Source of the DNA: an uncultured Prevotella sp.
Lineage (GTDB): Bacteria > Bacteroidota > Bacteroidia > Bacteroidales > Bacteroidaceae
Direction: 5' to 3'
Assembly: GCA_905236755.1 (NCBI GenBank)
Contig: CAJOCR010000009.1
Location: 34,780-98,779 of the forward strand
Length of the DNA stretch: 64,000 nucleotides
Part shown: positions 45,764 to 55,147 of the stretch, piece after piece
Layout of the letters: the number at the start of each line of letters is the position of its first letter
Position numbering within the stretch: the stretch's first letter is position 1
Made by a program: the position numbers and the translations under genes
Notes under the pieces: generated by a model
Databases searched by the model: none
Told to the model about the DNA's origin: nothing
Seen by the model: the letters and a program-made list of their open reading frames with translations, nothing else

Positions 45764-46654
45764 TTAATTTAAGTGTTCCAAATCAAGTTTACTAATTTCT
45801 GAACCACGACGATTCACTACATCACGTAACTCATCAAGATCAAAGCCCCATGAATCCTGGAAATAAGCTCGCACGATAGCTAACTTCTCAGCAATTATAG
45901 CCTTACCAGTGGTGCCTGCACCTGAAATTCTACTATTCCATTCATCCTCTGAGAGTGTAACGTAGTAAGCAGTCATCTCTGCAAAATCCTCTATAGGCTC
46001 AGAGCTTGCATAAGCAGATATAAAACCTTTTTTCAATGCTGTAGCATCTTCATACTGATACCAGTCACCACTCACGTAGTCGCTCTCTGAAATCAAATCA
46101 AAAGATGTATCATAAGGTTTCTTCTGATTAAGAATATGAGTAAACTCATGATGCATAGTGTGGAAATAATAGTAGTTAAGGGTAGCGTAATCTTTAATTG
46201 TTTCGTCTGTCAGATCATTTACCTTATAAAGAACTACTTTATAACCACCCTCAGCAGTACCAAGAACCTCAGTACCTTCACTATTATATGCAGCAGAACC
46301 AATCAAGGTAATTACACGAGGAGTGTTAGTCTTGATAAAATCAGCACCAGCTACCTCCGAGTAAGCATCATACCAAAGATGTTTGGTAAGCATAGCTAAC
46401 TTAGCCGACTTAGCTGAATCTGCAGGAAGCAGATTATACTTATAATCAGTCTCTATATAATCCCACTTATACATAAAAGTAACATTATATGGGTAAGTGA
46501 AATTATCAACCAACCATTGTGACAAATCATCACGTTGTGGCGTTGATGTATCAAATATAGATGCGCCGTTGGCTGGATCATTTGAGCAAGAAACAAAGCT
46601 GACCCCAAAAACGAGCGCAAAAAGCAAATAATATATCTTTCTCATAACCTTCAT
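45764..46654 (-). CDS. Putative zinc-binding metallopeptidase lipoprotein
   Basis: A 296-residue lipoprotein with lipobox Cys23 (GVSFVSCSND). The zinc motif HEFTH at residues 169-173 (in HTMHHEFTHILNQ) identifies a gluzincin-like metallopeptidase of the SusD-associated family in Bacteroidota; a downstream Glu-rich segment (EPIEDFAEMTAYY) may provide the third ligand. Its ATG overlaps the susD 3 stop by one base (TAATG), giving coupled translation. With SusCD it may act on surface-bound glycoproteins or peptides. The family is assigned from the motif and the typical neighbours. Confidence 0.82.
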   Translation of the reverse strand: MKVMRKIYYLLFALVFGVSFVSCSNDPANGASIFDTSTPQRDDLSQWLVDNFTYPYNVTFMYKWDYIETDYKYNLLPADSAKSAKLAMLTKHLWYDAYSEVAGADFIKTNTPRVITLIGSAAYNSEGTEVLGTAEGGYKVVLYKVNDLTDETIKDYATLNYYYFHTMHHEFTHILNQKKPYDTSFDLISESDYVSGDWYQYEDATALKKGFISAYASSEPIEDFAEMTAYYVTLSEDEWNSRISGAGTTGKAIIAEKLAIVRAYFQDSWGFDLDELRDVVNRRGSEISKLDLEHLN

Positions 46655-48228
46655 TATTTAGTTCTTGGATTAGCTTCGAGTCCTGCCATGATTACATCCT
46701 GAGGCAACTGAATTGCACGACGAGGATCATCAACTTTCAACGTATCTGTAACATCAAGAATCGCAGCACTTTCACTAACTGTACGACGATAGATTACGAT
46801 TCCGTAGCGCTTAACATCCTGCATACGCAAACCTTCACCCAAAGTGAGAACACGACGCAAAAGAAGTATTGACTGCAGCAATGGCTCCTGAGTAGTTGGT
46901 TCTATTGTAAACTTAGTATTGAAAGCCTTACGAGATGTTGGAGCCTCTGGAGTATAGTAAGCCAAATTGCTATAGAAAGACTTAATTTGGTCAAGAGTTA
47001 CAGAATATTTTCCACCAGAATAAGCATTAAGTTCTGTATTCAAGTCTTCAACAGCTCCTTCATAATCACCTTTCAATGCCTTTGCCTCTGCTCTTACAAG
47101 AAGAGTCTCATCAGCTGTGAACACAGGAAGAGTGCTGTGAGCAAAACCTATCTGTGCCTGAACATCAGTCATCTCAAAAGAATAAGGTATTTTATTGATA
47201 AAATACTTTGAAAGAGAACTATTATGCCATACTGTATAACCCATACTGCTATTTGCTCCCCATGGACCTTTAGCCTGAATATCTTCTTTTTCTGCAATTA
47301 CACGACCATGAGCATATTTATTAGCATAACCATAAGGACCATATATTGCTCCCCATTCCGAATATGATGCCTGTAAAAGGAAATTGGCTTTCACACCAGA
47401 ATTAACATAAGCATTAGGAGCTATCTGACCATTTGAAGACAGTTTATTAAAACTCTTCCAATCACGAAGAAAAATAGAAGCGTTGTCACCCAAAGCCGCT
47501 GTTGCACAACTTATAGCTTTGTCATACTGCTGATAATAAAGATAAAAACGAGCAGCGAAAGCATTTGCAGCAGCCTTTGTGAAATGGTATTTTGGATGAG
47601 CATAATTGTTTCCTATATTAGCAAGACCAGCCTGAATATCTGAATCAATATTTTTATAAAGCTCTTCCAATGTACCACGCTCATAGGTTACACCTATCTT
47701 TGTTTCTGGTTTAAAAGGATAAGGCAAACCTATAAGAGAAGCTGCTGTTGTCTTATCGTAAGCCTGACAGAACACATTTGCAAGAGTGAACATGGCATAA
47801 GCTCTACAAATACGAGCCTCTGCAATAACATCAAAAGATTCTTCCTGCTCCGCTAATCCTGACTTTTCCAAAAAATCTAAAGCATGATTTGCAGAAGCAA
47901 CTGCTGAATAACAAGAGTTCCAAATTTCCTGAGGAGACTCGTCATTTCCCGTACTGGTAATATCATCCCATTTATATGCTTCGCCTTGGAAATAATCAGC
48001 CTCAGACCAACTTGGATTCTTGTTATAGTCGGTATTATCAGAATACATTTCCAAAAGGTAAGCAGGATGTTTATCTGGATAAGCTGAAAGCAGTAAGCTT
48101 TTTGCATCATCCAGTTTTTTAAGTTCCATACGGTTATCTGGCAATTTATCCAGATAGCTATCGCAAGAACTCAAGCCTACAGATAGAGTTAAGGCTGCTA
48201 TACATATGTATTTATTATATTTCTTCAT
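46654..48228 (-). CDS. SusD/RagB-family outer-membrane lipoprotein 3
   Basis: A 524-residue surface lipoprotein with lipobox Cys22 (SVGLSSCDSYLDKLPDNR). The SusD N-terminal helix pattern is seen in AEARICRAYAMFTLANVFCQ, followed by TPR-like helices. The C-terminal half (ILLLRRVLTLGEGLRMQDVKR) is typical of RagB. It lies 5 bases after susC 3 and overlaps the metallopeptidase gene by one base, so the operon is tightly coupled. The ligand is unknown. Confidence 0.92.
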   Translation of the reverse strand: MKKYNKYICIAALTLSVGLSSCDSYLDKLPDNRMELKKLDDAKSLLLSAYPDKHPAYLLEMYSDNTDYNKNPSWSEADYFQGEAYKWDDITSTGNDESPQEIWNSCYSAVASANHALDFLEKSGLAEQEESFDVIAEARICRAYAMFTLANVFCQAYDKTTAASLIGLPYPFKPETKIGVTYERGTLEELYKNIDSDIQAGLANIGNNYAHPKYHFTKAAANAFAARFYLYYQQYDKAISCATAALGDNASIFLRDWKSFNKLSSNGQIAPNAYVNSGVKANFLLQASYSEWGAIYGPYGYANKYAHGRVIAEKEDIQAKGPWGANSSMGYTVWHNSSLSKYFINKIPYSFEMTDVQAQIGFAHSTLPVFTADETLLVRAEAKALKGDYEGAVEDLNTELNAYSGGKYSVTLDQIKSFYSNLAYYTPEAPTSRKAFNTKFTIEPTTQEPLLQSILLLRRVLTLGEGLRMQDVKRYGIVIYRRTVSESAAILDVTDTLKVDDPRRAIQLPQDVIMAGLEANPRTK

Positions 48229-48233
48229 AATGA

Positions 48234-51200
48234 TTACAATCCAAATTTAACTGTTAAAGTAAACTGCTTTGGCATAGGAGCCGCAACACCACCTGCATTT
48301 ACGAACTCAGGGTCCTGACCATTCAACTTCTTATCTGCATAAATAAGGAAGAGGTTGGTAGCCTGAAGTTTCAAAGAAAGATTTGAGAATGGAGTGTTCT
48401 TTACAAATGTCTTAGGGAAGTCGTAAGAGAGAGAAACCTCTTTCATACGAATGAAATCACCCTTGGCAATCATTACATCCGAGAAATTATAAGCATTGTA
48501 ACCATAACGCAATGTACGATCCTGACTATATTGAGCTTTGGTCAGAATTGCAGGAACATTGGTCTTTTTCTCATCACCAGAAACCATCCAACGATTCTTA
48601 AATTCCTTTGTCATTGATGTAAGATCACTATATCTTGCTGAGAAAACATCATCAAGACGAACAACACTACCAAACTGATAAGTGATGAACACATTGAGTT
48701 TGAAATTCTTATAGGTGAAAATGTTTCCTAATGAACCAGTATATTTTGGATCAGCAGAACCTTCATATTTCAAGAAATCAATCTTATTGCGCTCCTGGAA
48801 GTTGATATCATTACTTGTTGCTTCACCCTTTTCGTTGATAACTACAGGAAGACCTTCTTCTGTAAGCCCAACAAAAGGAATTGAGAATATAGCACGAGAA
48901 GGATAACCCTCTATGAAACCAAGACCTCTTACAAGTTCCATAACACTACTACGTGATTTAAGACTTGTAATCTCTGTAGTATTATGAGAATAGATGAAGT
49001 TGGTATTCCAAGAGAAATCACGTTTCTTGATATTTGTTGTACTGATAGTCAATTCTTCACCATGAGACTTCATAGATGAAACGTTTCCATAACGAATAAT
49101 CTTACCACCTACACCTTGAGTAGCTATAGGACCTATCAAATCGTAGTTATTACGCCAATACATAGCAAATTCAATATTGACACGGTTATTGAAGAAACCT
49201 GCATCAACACCAATGTTGAACTCGTGCTTCTTCTCATAGGTAAGATCATCATTAGCAAGATCCTTAATTCTAAGACCTGACTCCTTGTCAGAGGCAGATA
49301 TACGATATGGATTATATGCCTCAAAAATAGCTGTTGATGTGGTATATCCGTCAGGACCAGGAGTAGCAGTAAGAGAATATGACATACGAGTAGTCAAATG
49401 AGAAAGGTAGCCTTTGAAAGTGCTTCCAAACCAAGACTCCTCGTGAGCATTCCACATACCTGCAATATTCCAGGTAGGAAGCCATCTTACTCTACGGTCT
49501 TTACCCATACGGTTAGAACCCTCATAGCGATATGTAGCATTCAGAGTATATCTCTGCTTATAACTATAGGTAGCATTTGCAAGATAGGCTGCTGTACGTG
49601 AATTAGTATTATTCATACTATAGTAATCAGAGTTTTGCTCAACACTCTTCTTAAAGAACTGATAAATATAGAATGGAAGTTCTCCTCTATTATACTGCAT
49701 ACCTACACCATTGAAGAATGTGCGTTCACGCTCAATACCCATAGCCTCAATAGCTGCCATTGCATTGATATAATGAACCTTATTGAGTGTTGTGCTATAG
49801 TTAGCCTGCAAACGAATATTCTGACTAATCATACGGTTGTCTGTACGCTGATACAAACCGCCCTCTGGCAATACGCTAATAGGCAATTCGTATGGTGCGT
49901 TTGGATCATCATACAGATAGTTATTTTCGTCACGAATAATCTTATTACCCATAGCACGATAAGCCATAGCCTGATTAGAATCATCCTTGATATGATGCTC
50001 CTGTGATGTCTGGATATAGCGAATAGCACCTAAAGCAGAAAGATCAAGTCCTTTGATAGGAGTATAGTTGAGCTGTGCCTGGAACTTAGCATCAACAACA
50101 TTCATATCAATATAGTTCTGTTCCAACTCATTCAAGATATTGAATGGGGCATAGTTTGTTTGGTAATACTCATATGGAGATAATGCACGAGAGGTGTTCA
50201 AAGCGTATGAATATGGGTTGATATCGAAGTCGCGCTTCACATTACCTGATACAACATCAACATCCTGTGCTATAGTACCAGGAGCCTGCTGCTTACGATA
50301 AGAAGCACCACCAATGAGGTTAAGTGAAAGATTATCAAAGATGCGATGAGTAGCATTAGCATTGAATGTGTAACGATCAACGGCACTCTTCTTATACCAT
50401 CCTGGGTCAAGCATAGCACTCATTGACACATAATAGTTGGTCTTTTCTGTACCACCACTCATACTGATAGAGTGATTCTGAACAAGAGAAGCAGAGAAAA
50501 GTTCGCTGAACCAGTTGGTATTACGGAACTCTGCCTGCTGAAGATATGCATTCTTAGCCTCATCGGTAGCAGCAAGAGCAAACTGACCTGTTTTAGGATT
50601 ATAGGTATTGATGAGTTCATACATCTTACCATATACACCATAGTCACTACCATTAAGTACATCAGAATAGTTCAACCATCCTTTATCACGCATTTCCTTA
50701 TAGATACCCATCTGTTCCTGTGAGTTCAGGATATTGAAATCGCTATAATTTGGAACTAAACGAGTAGTAAACTCACCTGAATAGTTGATATGTGTCTGAC
50801 CTGCACGACCTTTCTTTGTGGTTACAACGATCACACCCGACATAGCACGAGCACCATAGATAGAAGTTGCACTACCATCTTTCAGAATCTGGAAGCTCTC
50901 AATATCGTCAGAGTTCAAACCTGCAATAGCTGAAGAAATCAAGGTTTCTGCATCACCTGATGACAAATCATCAGCACTTACGTCAGCAACATCCTCCTGA
51001 ATAACTCCATCAACAACCCATAGAGGTTTACTACTACCATAGATAGAGGTGGCACCACGAACACGAATCTTTGGAGCTGTACCGAAAGTACCACTAACAT
51101 TCTGCACACTAACACCGGCAGAACGTCCTTCGAGTGAGCGGCTAATATCAGCAACACCACCCAACAGGGCATCATCAGCCTTGATCTGGTCGGTAGCACC

Positions 51201-51548
51201 GGTAAACATACGACGGTCCATCTTTGACATACCGGTAACAACAACCTCGTTCAAAACTTGCTTGTCGGGTTCCAAAGTGATCTTCATGTTGTCCTTTGCC
51301 AGAACACGCTGAGTTTTCATACCCAGATAGCTTACTACTAATCTCTTTCCCGCAGGAACAGGGATAGAAAAGTGACCATCAATGTCGGTTACTGTACCCG
51401 TCTTTGTACCTTCTACAATTACGGAAGCACCAACAATAGGTTCACCATCTTCCTGTGAAACTACAGTACCTGAGATTTTACTTTGTGCGAATGCCATTCC
51501 CACACAAAGGAATAGCATGCTTAAGAGCATGGTTAATTTTTTCGCCAT
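48234..51548 (-). CDS. SusC/RagA-family TonB-dependent transporter 3
   Basis: A 1104-residue outer-membrane transporter, the largest of the three here. A signal peptide ending AFAQSK precedes the carboxypeptidase D-like domain (GEPIVGASVIVEGTKTG), the motif NEVVVTGMSKMDRR, a plug with VRGATSIYGSSKPLWVVDG and SIYGARAMSGVIVVTTKKG, and the barrel ending in a Leu-terminated strand (TLTVKFGL). It heads a five-gene operon: SusC, SusD, metallopeptidase, DUF4302, BACON. The promoter -7 box is at 51650-51657. Confidence 0.94.
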   Translation of the reverse strand: MAKKLTMLLSMLFLCVGMAFAQSKISGTVVSQEDGEPIVGASVIVEGTKTGTVTDIDGHFSIPVPAGKRLVVSYLGMKTQRVLAKDNMKITLEPDKQVLNEVVVTGMSKMDRRMFTGATDQIKADDALLGGVADISRSLEGRSAGVSVQNVSGTFGTAPKIRVRGATSIYGSSKPLWVVDGVIQEDVADVSADDLSSGDAETLISSAIAGLNSDDIESFQILKDGSATSIYGARAMSGVIVVTTKKGRAGQTHINYSGEFTTRLVPNYSDFNILNSQEQMGIYKEMRDKGWLNYSDVLNGSDYGVYGKMYELINTYNPKTGQFALAATDEAKNAYLQQAEFRNTNWFSELFSASLVQNHSISMSGGTEKTNYYVSMSAMLDPGWYKKSAVDRYTFNANATHRIFDNLSLNLIGGASYRKQQAPGTIAQDVDVVSGNVKRDFDINPYSYALNTSRALSPYEYYQTNYAPFNILNELEQNYIDMNVVDAKFQAQLNYTPIKGLDLSALGAIRYIQTSQEHHIKDDSNQAMAYRAMGNKIIRDENNYLYDDPNAPYELPISVLPEGGLYQRTDNRMISQNIRLQANYSTTLNKVHYINAMAAIEAMGIERERTFFNGVGMQYNRGELPFYIYQFFKKSVEQNSDYYSMNNTNSRTAAYLANATYSYKQRYTLNATYRYEGSNRMGKDRRVRWLPTWNIAGMWNAHEESWFGSTFKGYLSHLTTRMSYSLTATPGPDGYTTSTAIFEAYNPYRISASDKESGLRIKDLANDDLTYEKKHEFNIGVDAGFFNNRVNIEFAMYWRNNYDLIGPIATQGVGGKIIRYGNVSSMKSHGEELTISTTNIKKRDFSWNTNFIYSHNTTEITSLKSRSSVMELVRGLGFIEGYPSRAIFSIPFVGLTEEGLPVVINEKGEATSNDINFQERNKIDFLKYEGSADPKYTGSLGNIFTYKNFKLNVFITYQFGSVVRLDDVFSARYSDLTSMTKEFKNRWMVSGDEKKTNVPAILTKAQYSQDRTLRYGYNAYNFSDVMIAKGDFIRMKEVSLSYDFPKTFVKNTPFSNLSLKLQATNLFLIYADKKLNGQDPEFVNAGGVAAPMPKQFTLTVKFGL

Positions 51549-51649
51549 AAAAAATCTCTCTTTAAACTTAGTTAATTAATTTAATTATAGAATATAGAAT
51601 TATCCCTCTATTTTGTGTATATTTGTTATTTTTATGTCTCTATTATTGG

Positions 51650-51657
51650 CAAAGGTA
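51650..51657 (-). promoter_or_regulatory. -7 element of the five-gene SusC operon
   Basis: TACCTTTG on the minus strand, about 100 bases before the ATG. The place of the -33 box falls inside the sufS terminator stem and has no clear TTTG. Confidence 0.55.
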
Positions 51658-51664
51658 CAAAAAA

Positions 51665-51700
51665 AAATAAGATACTAAACATTTTTAGCATCTTATTTTA
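51665..51700 (-). terminator. Terminator of the suf operon
   Basis: Arms around AAAATAAGAT-CTAAA and TTTTAG-ATCTTATTTT form a long A/T stem with one mismatch and end in a long T run on the minus strand, 20 bases past the sufS stop. Confidence 0.8.
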
Positions 51701-51719
51701 TAAATTTTGAATAAAATCC

Positions 51720-52937
51720 CTAAAACATCTTACTAATTCGCATAATTCCTGCAAAAATACTATCAATTTCCTCTTTTGTGTTATAAAAAGAGAATGAAGC
51801 ACGAACAGTTCCTAACACACCAAGACGATCCATCAAAGGTTGAGCGCAATGGTGACCTGTGCGAACAGCAATACCTAAACGGTCAAGAAGTGTTCCCATA
51901 TCCATGTGGTGTATGTCGCCCACATTAAAACTAATTACAGCATCAGATACGTTGAATGTAGGATGACCATAGATATGCATATCAGGAATCTGGCGCAGCT
52001 TTTCAAGTGCATATTGAGTAAGTTCCTGCTCATATTTCTCAATATTGTCCATGCCAATTGCTGAAACATAATCAAGAGCCTTAGCTAAACCACTTGTAGC
52101 TATATAATCAGGGGTACCAGCTTCAAACTTCAAAGGTGGGCGTTCGAAAGTAGTACCATCAAAGCTCACACGGGCAATCATCTCACCACCACCTTGATAT
52201 GGAGGCAGTTTATCAAGCCATTCTTCCTTACCATATAGAACACCTATACCTGTAGGACCATAAATTTTATGACCACTAAATACAAAGAAGTCACAATCAA
52301 TATCCTGCATATCAACCTTAAAGTGAGGAGTACTCTGAGCGCCATCAACAAGAACAGGAACATTATGTTCATGTGCTATGCTCACAATATCCTTAACAGG
52401 ATTAACTGTTCCCAAGACATTGCTTACATGAGCAATGCTAACTATCTTTGTTTTCTCGGTAAAGAGATTCTTGTAGGCTTCCATATCAAGAACGCCATCA
52501 TCGGTCATTGGAATAACCTTCAGAACTAATCCCTTCTTACGAGCCTGCAACTGCCAAGGAACAATATTTGAATGATGCTCCATAACAGACACGATAATTT
52601 CATCGCCCTCATGCATGAACTCGTCACAGAAACTACTTGCCACAAGGTTTATACCTTCTGTAGTGCCACGAGTGAACACTATCTCAGCAACCGACTTAGC
52701 ATTAATGAATTTCCTGACTGTTTCACGGGCAGCCTCATGTAGGTCGGTAGCTCTTTGACTCATCCAATGAACGCCACGATGAACGTTAGCATTCACATTA
52801 AGATACTCCTCGCGCATAGCGTCAAGAACACAAAGAGGTTTCTGTGTTGTTGCTGCATTATCAAAATACACAAGCGGTTTATTATAAACCGTACGTGATA
52901 GTATCGGGAAGTCTTTACGTATATTGTCGATATTCAT
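51720..52937 (-). CDS. sufS: Cysteine desulfurase SufS
   Basis: A 405-residue PLP enzyme that takes sulfur from cysteine for Fe-S cluster assembly. The N terminus has VYFDNAATTQKP, the Schiff-base Lys is in FVFSGHKIYGPTG, and the persulfide-forming Cys is in RTGHHCAQPLMDRLG. The ATG at 52937 follows the sufD stop by 1 base; a longer frame would add 52 residues overlapping sufD and is rejected. It is the last gene of sufBCDS. No SufE or SufU gene is visible in the window. Confidence 0.95.
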   Translation of the reverse strand: MNIDNIRKDFPILSRTVYNKPLVYFDNAATTQKPLCVLDAMREEYLNVNANVHRGVHWMSQRATDLHEAARETVRKFINAKSVAEIVFTRGTTEGINLVASSFCDEFMHEGDEIIVSVMEHHSNIVPWQLQARKKGLVLKVIPMTDDGVLDMEAYKNLFTEKTKIVSIAHVSNVLGTVNPVKDIVSIAHEHNVPVLVDGAQSTPHFKVDMQDIDCDFFVFSGHKIYGPTGIGVLYGKEEWLDKLPPYQGGGEMIARVSFDGTTFERPPLKFEAGTPDYIATSGLAKALDYVSAIGMDNIEKYEQELTQYALEKLRQIPDMHIYGHPTFNVSDAVISFNVGDIHHMDMGTLLDRLGIAVRTGHHCAQPLMDRLGVLGTVRASFSFYNTKEEIDSIFAGIMRISKMF

Positions 52938-52938
52938 C

Positions 52939-54303
52939 TTACTTACAAAGTTTACAACCTTCGCACTTATTAAGCTGTCCACGGAAACGAAGTTCCACAA
53001 GATGATGAAGACGATCGCGCAAAGGTTCGAGTTCCATCTTATCAATAACCTCATTAATAAAAGCAAACTCCAAAAGAAGTTTTGCCTCTTCAACGCTCAC
53101 TCCACGCTGCTGCATATAGAAAAGAGCGGCATCGTTAAGCTGACCAACAGTAGAGCCGTGATTACATTTCACATCATCAGCATATATCTCAAGCATAGGT
53201 TGAGTGTACATACGCGCTTCTTTTGTGGTACAGAGGTTCTGGTTTGTCTCTTGCGAAGTGGTCTTCTGAGCATCCTTGCGAACAAGTACACGACCAGCAA
53301 AAGCACCCACAGACTTATCGTTCAGTACATACTTATACAGAACATTACTATCGCAATGAGGCACCTGATGGTCGATAAGGATATTATTATCTACATGCTG
53401 ACTCTTGTCGGCAATGACGCAACCATTACAATGACATTCAGCGCCCTCGCCCTTAAAGACAAGGTTAAGCATATTACGAGTGAAACCATTATGTAATGTG
53501 ATAACATTATGGTTTACTCTACTGCTACGCTGCTGATCAATATAAACATTGCTTACACGAGCATTCTTGTAATGTGTCTCTTCAAGACAATTAAGCTCAA
53601 GACTGGCATTCTCGCCAACAAAAGCTTCTATAACCTGAGTAGCAAGGAAGTTTCGGTCGTCAACAGCATGATCACAGAAAAGGAACTTAGCCTCAGCTCC
53701 TTCTTCCAGTACTATCAGCACACGACGGTTAACCATCATATCAACATCTGAACGAAGGATATTGATAACCTGAATAGTACGATCAACCTTCACATTCTTT
53801 GGAACATAAACAAACAAACCATCCTGCGCAAGCATAGTGTTCAGCGCAGTAATAGTATCCTCGTTTGTCTTTGCAAGCTTTCCATAATACTTGCTTACAA
53901 GTTCAGGATTCTGAGTAGCTACATTACTTAAAGAATCAATGATGACACCTTCTGGAAGATTACTCTTAGGCAACGCCTTTGTATAGAAAGCATCATTAAC
54001 AACAAAATAGAGCTGAGTGCTTAGATTAGGCACGTCACACTTAAAAGCCTGATAAGGATCAACAGGAATATCAAGGCGATTGATATTAAGTCCGTAGTCA
54101 GGCTCAAAGAGTTTCTGCATATCAGAATACTTATAACGCTCAACCTTTCTTGTCGGGAATTGCTGACGCTTAAAGTCATCAAAGGCCTTATCACGCAAAA
54201 CATTCATTGCCTTAGCAGAATGTTTCTTGATAGCCTCTGCCTGAGAAGTATATAGATTGATATACTGAACCTGAGCTCCGTTTATTTCTTTAATATCTGT
54301 CAT
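52939..54303 (-). CDS. sufD: Fe-S cluster assembly protein SufD
   Basis: A 454-residue scaffold component that works with SufB and SufC in the SufBC2D complex in the cytoplasm. The C-terminal beta-helix core carries the family region KCNHGSTVGQLNDAALFYMQQRG and the ending helix EEAKLLLEFAFINEVID. It lies between sufC (3 bases upstream) and sufS (1 base downstream). The C terminus (KCEGCKLCK) has three cysteines, somewhat unusual, that could bind metal. Assignment is clear from sequence and context. Confidence 0.94.
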   Translation of the reverse strand: MTDIKEINGAQVQYINLYTSQAEAIKKHSAKAMNVLRDKAFDDFKRQQFPTRKVERYKYSDMQKLFEPDYGLNINRLDIPVDPYQAFKCDVPNLSTQLYFVVNDAFYTKALPKSNLPEGVIIDSLSNVATQNPELVSKYYGKLAKTNEDTITALNTMLAQDGLFVYVPKNVKVDRTIQVINILRSDVDMMVNRRVLIVLEEGAEAKFLFCDHAVDDRNFLATQVIEAFVGENASLELNCLEETHYKNARVSNVYIDQQRSSRVNHNVITLHNGFTRNMLNLVFKGEGAECHCNGCVIADKSQHVDNNILIDHQVPHCDSNVLYKYVLNDKSVGAFAGRVLVRKDAQKTTSQETNQNLCTTKEARMYTQPMLEIYADDVKCNHGSTVGQLNDAALFYMQQRGVSVEEAKLLLEFAFINEVIDKMELEPLRDRLHHLVELRFRGQLNKCEGCKLCK

Positions 54304-54306
54304 AGA

Positions 54307-55071
54307 TTATTTTCCATATTTGGCATCAGCCTCTTCCTTAATCCAGTCATAACCACGTTTCTCTATCTCCTTAGCCAATTCAGGGCCAGCGGTCATTACA
54401 ATACGACCATTATAGAGTACATGGATAATATCAGGCTTAATCATATCGAGCAAACGCTCATAGTGAGTAATCACGATGGCACTTGTCTCTGGTGTGTGCA
54501 TCTTGTTTACACCATCAGCAACAATACGCATAGCATCAACATCAAGACCAGAGTCTGTCTCGTCGAGGATACTGAGCTTTGGCTCAAGCATAGCCATCTG
54601 GAAGATCTCATTACGCTTCTTCTCACCACCAGAGAAGCCCTCGTTAACGCTACGATGAGCAAGCTTAGAATCCAACTCTACCAACTGACGCTTTTCACGC
54701 ATCAGCTTAATAAAGTCGGCAGCCTTTAAAGGTTCCTTACCCTCATATTGGCGCTTAGCATTTACGGCAGCCTTCATAAAGTTTGTCATGCTCACACCAG
54801 GTATCTCTACAGGATACTGGAAAGAAAGGAACAAACCTTCACGTGCACGGTCTTCTGGTTTCATTTCAAGAAGATTCTTGCCATTGAAGATAGCCTCACC
54901 CTCAGTAACTGTATAAAGAGGGTTACCTGTGAGCACAGCACTCAGGGTTGACTTTCCAGAACCGTTAGGTCCCATGATAGCATGTATCTCACCATCATTA
55001 ATGGTAAGGTCAATGCCTTTTAATATCTCTTTGCCAGCAATTGTGGCGCACAAATTTTTAACTTCTAACAT
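54307..55071 (-). CDS. sufC: Fe-S cluster assembly ATPase SufC
   Basis: A 254-residue ABC-type ATPase. Walker A GPNGSGKST is at residues 34-42, the signature is NEGFSGGEKKRNE, and Walker B is LSILDETDSGLD, with the switch His in VITHYERL. It powers the SufBCD scaffold rather than transport. It lies 76 bases after sufB, a gap filled by a 9-bp repeat, and 3 bases before sufD. Confidence 0.96.
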   Translation of the reverse strand: MLEVKNLCATIAGKEILKGIDLTINDGEIHAIMGPNGSGKSTLSAVLTGNPLYTVTEGEAIFNGKNLLEMKPEDRAREGLFLSFQYPVEIPGVSMTNFMKAAVNAKRQYEGKEPLKAADFIKLMREKRQLVELDSKLAHRSVNEGFSGGEKKRNEIFQMAMLEPKLSILDETDSGLDVDAMRIVADGVNKMHTPETSAIVITHYERLLDMIKPDIIHVLYNGRIVMTAGPELAKEIEKRGYDWIKEEADAKYGK

Positions 55072-55087
55072 TGTTTCTTCTTTTTTA

Positions 55088-55141
55088 TTCTGGAAGTTCT
55101 AGATATTCTAGAAATTCTAGTGGTTCTAGTGATTCTAGAAT
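55088..55141. repeat. 9-bp tandem repeat between sufB and sufC
   Basis: Six 9-base units: TTCTGGAAG, TTCTAGATA, TTCTAGAAA, TTCTAGTGG, TTCTAGTGA, TTCTAGAAT. The shared TTCTAGAA core is self-complementary, so stems can form in several registers within the operon transcript. It fills nearly the whole sufB-sufC gap. Confidence 0.85.
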
Positions 55142-55147
55142 TATGCC

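Noticed and set aside
52938..53093. A 52-residue N-terminal extension of SufS
   Set aside because: It overlaps sufD, is not like the family, and the ATG at 52937 sits right after the sufD stop.
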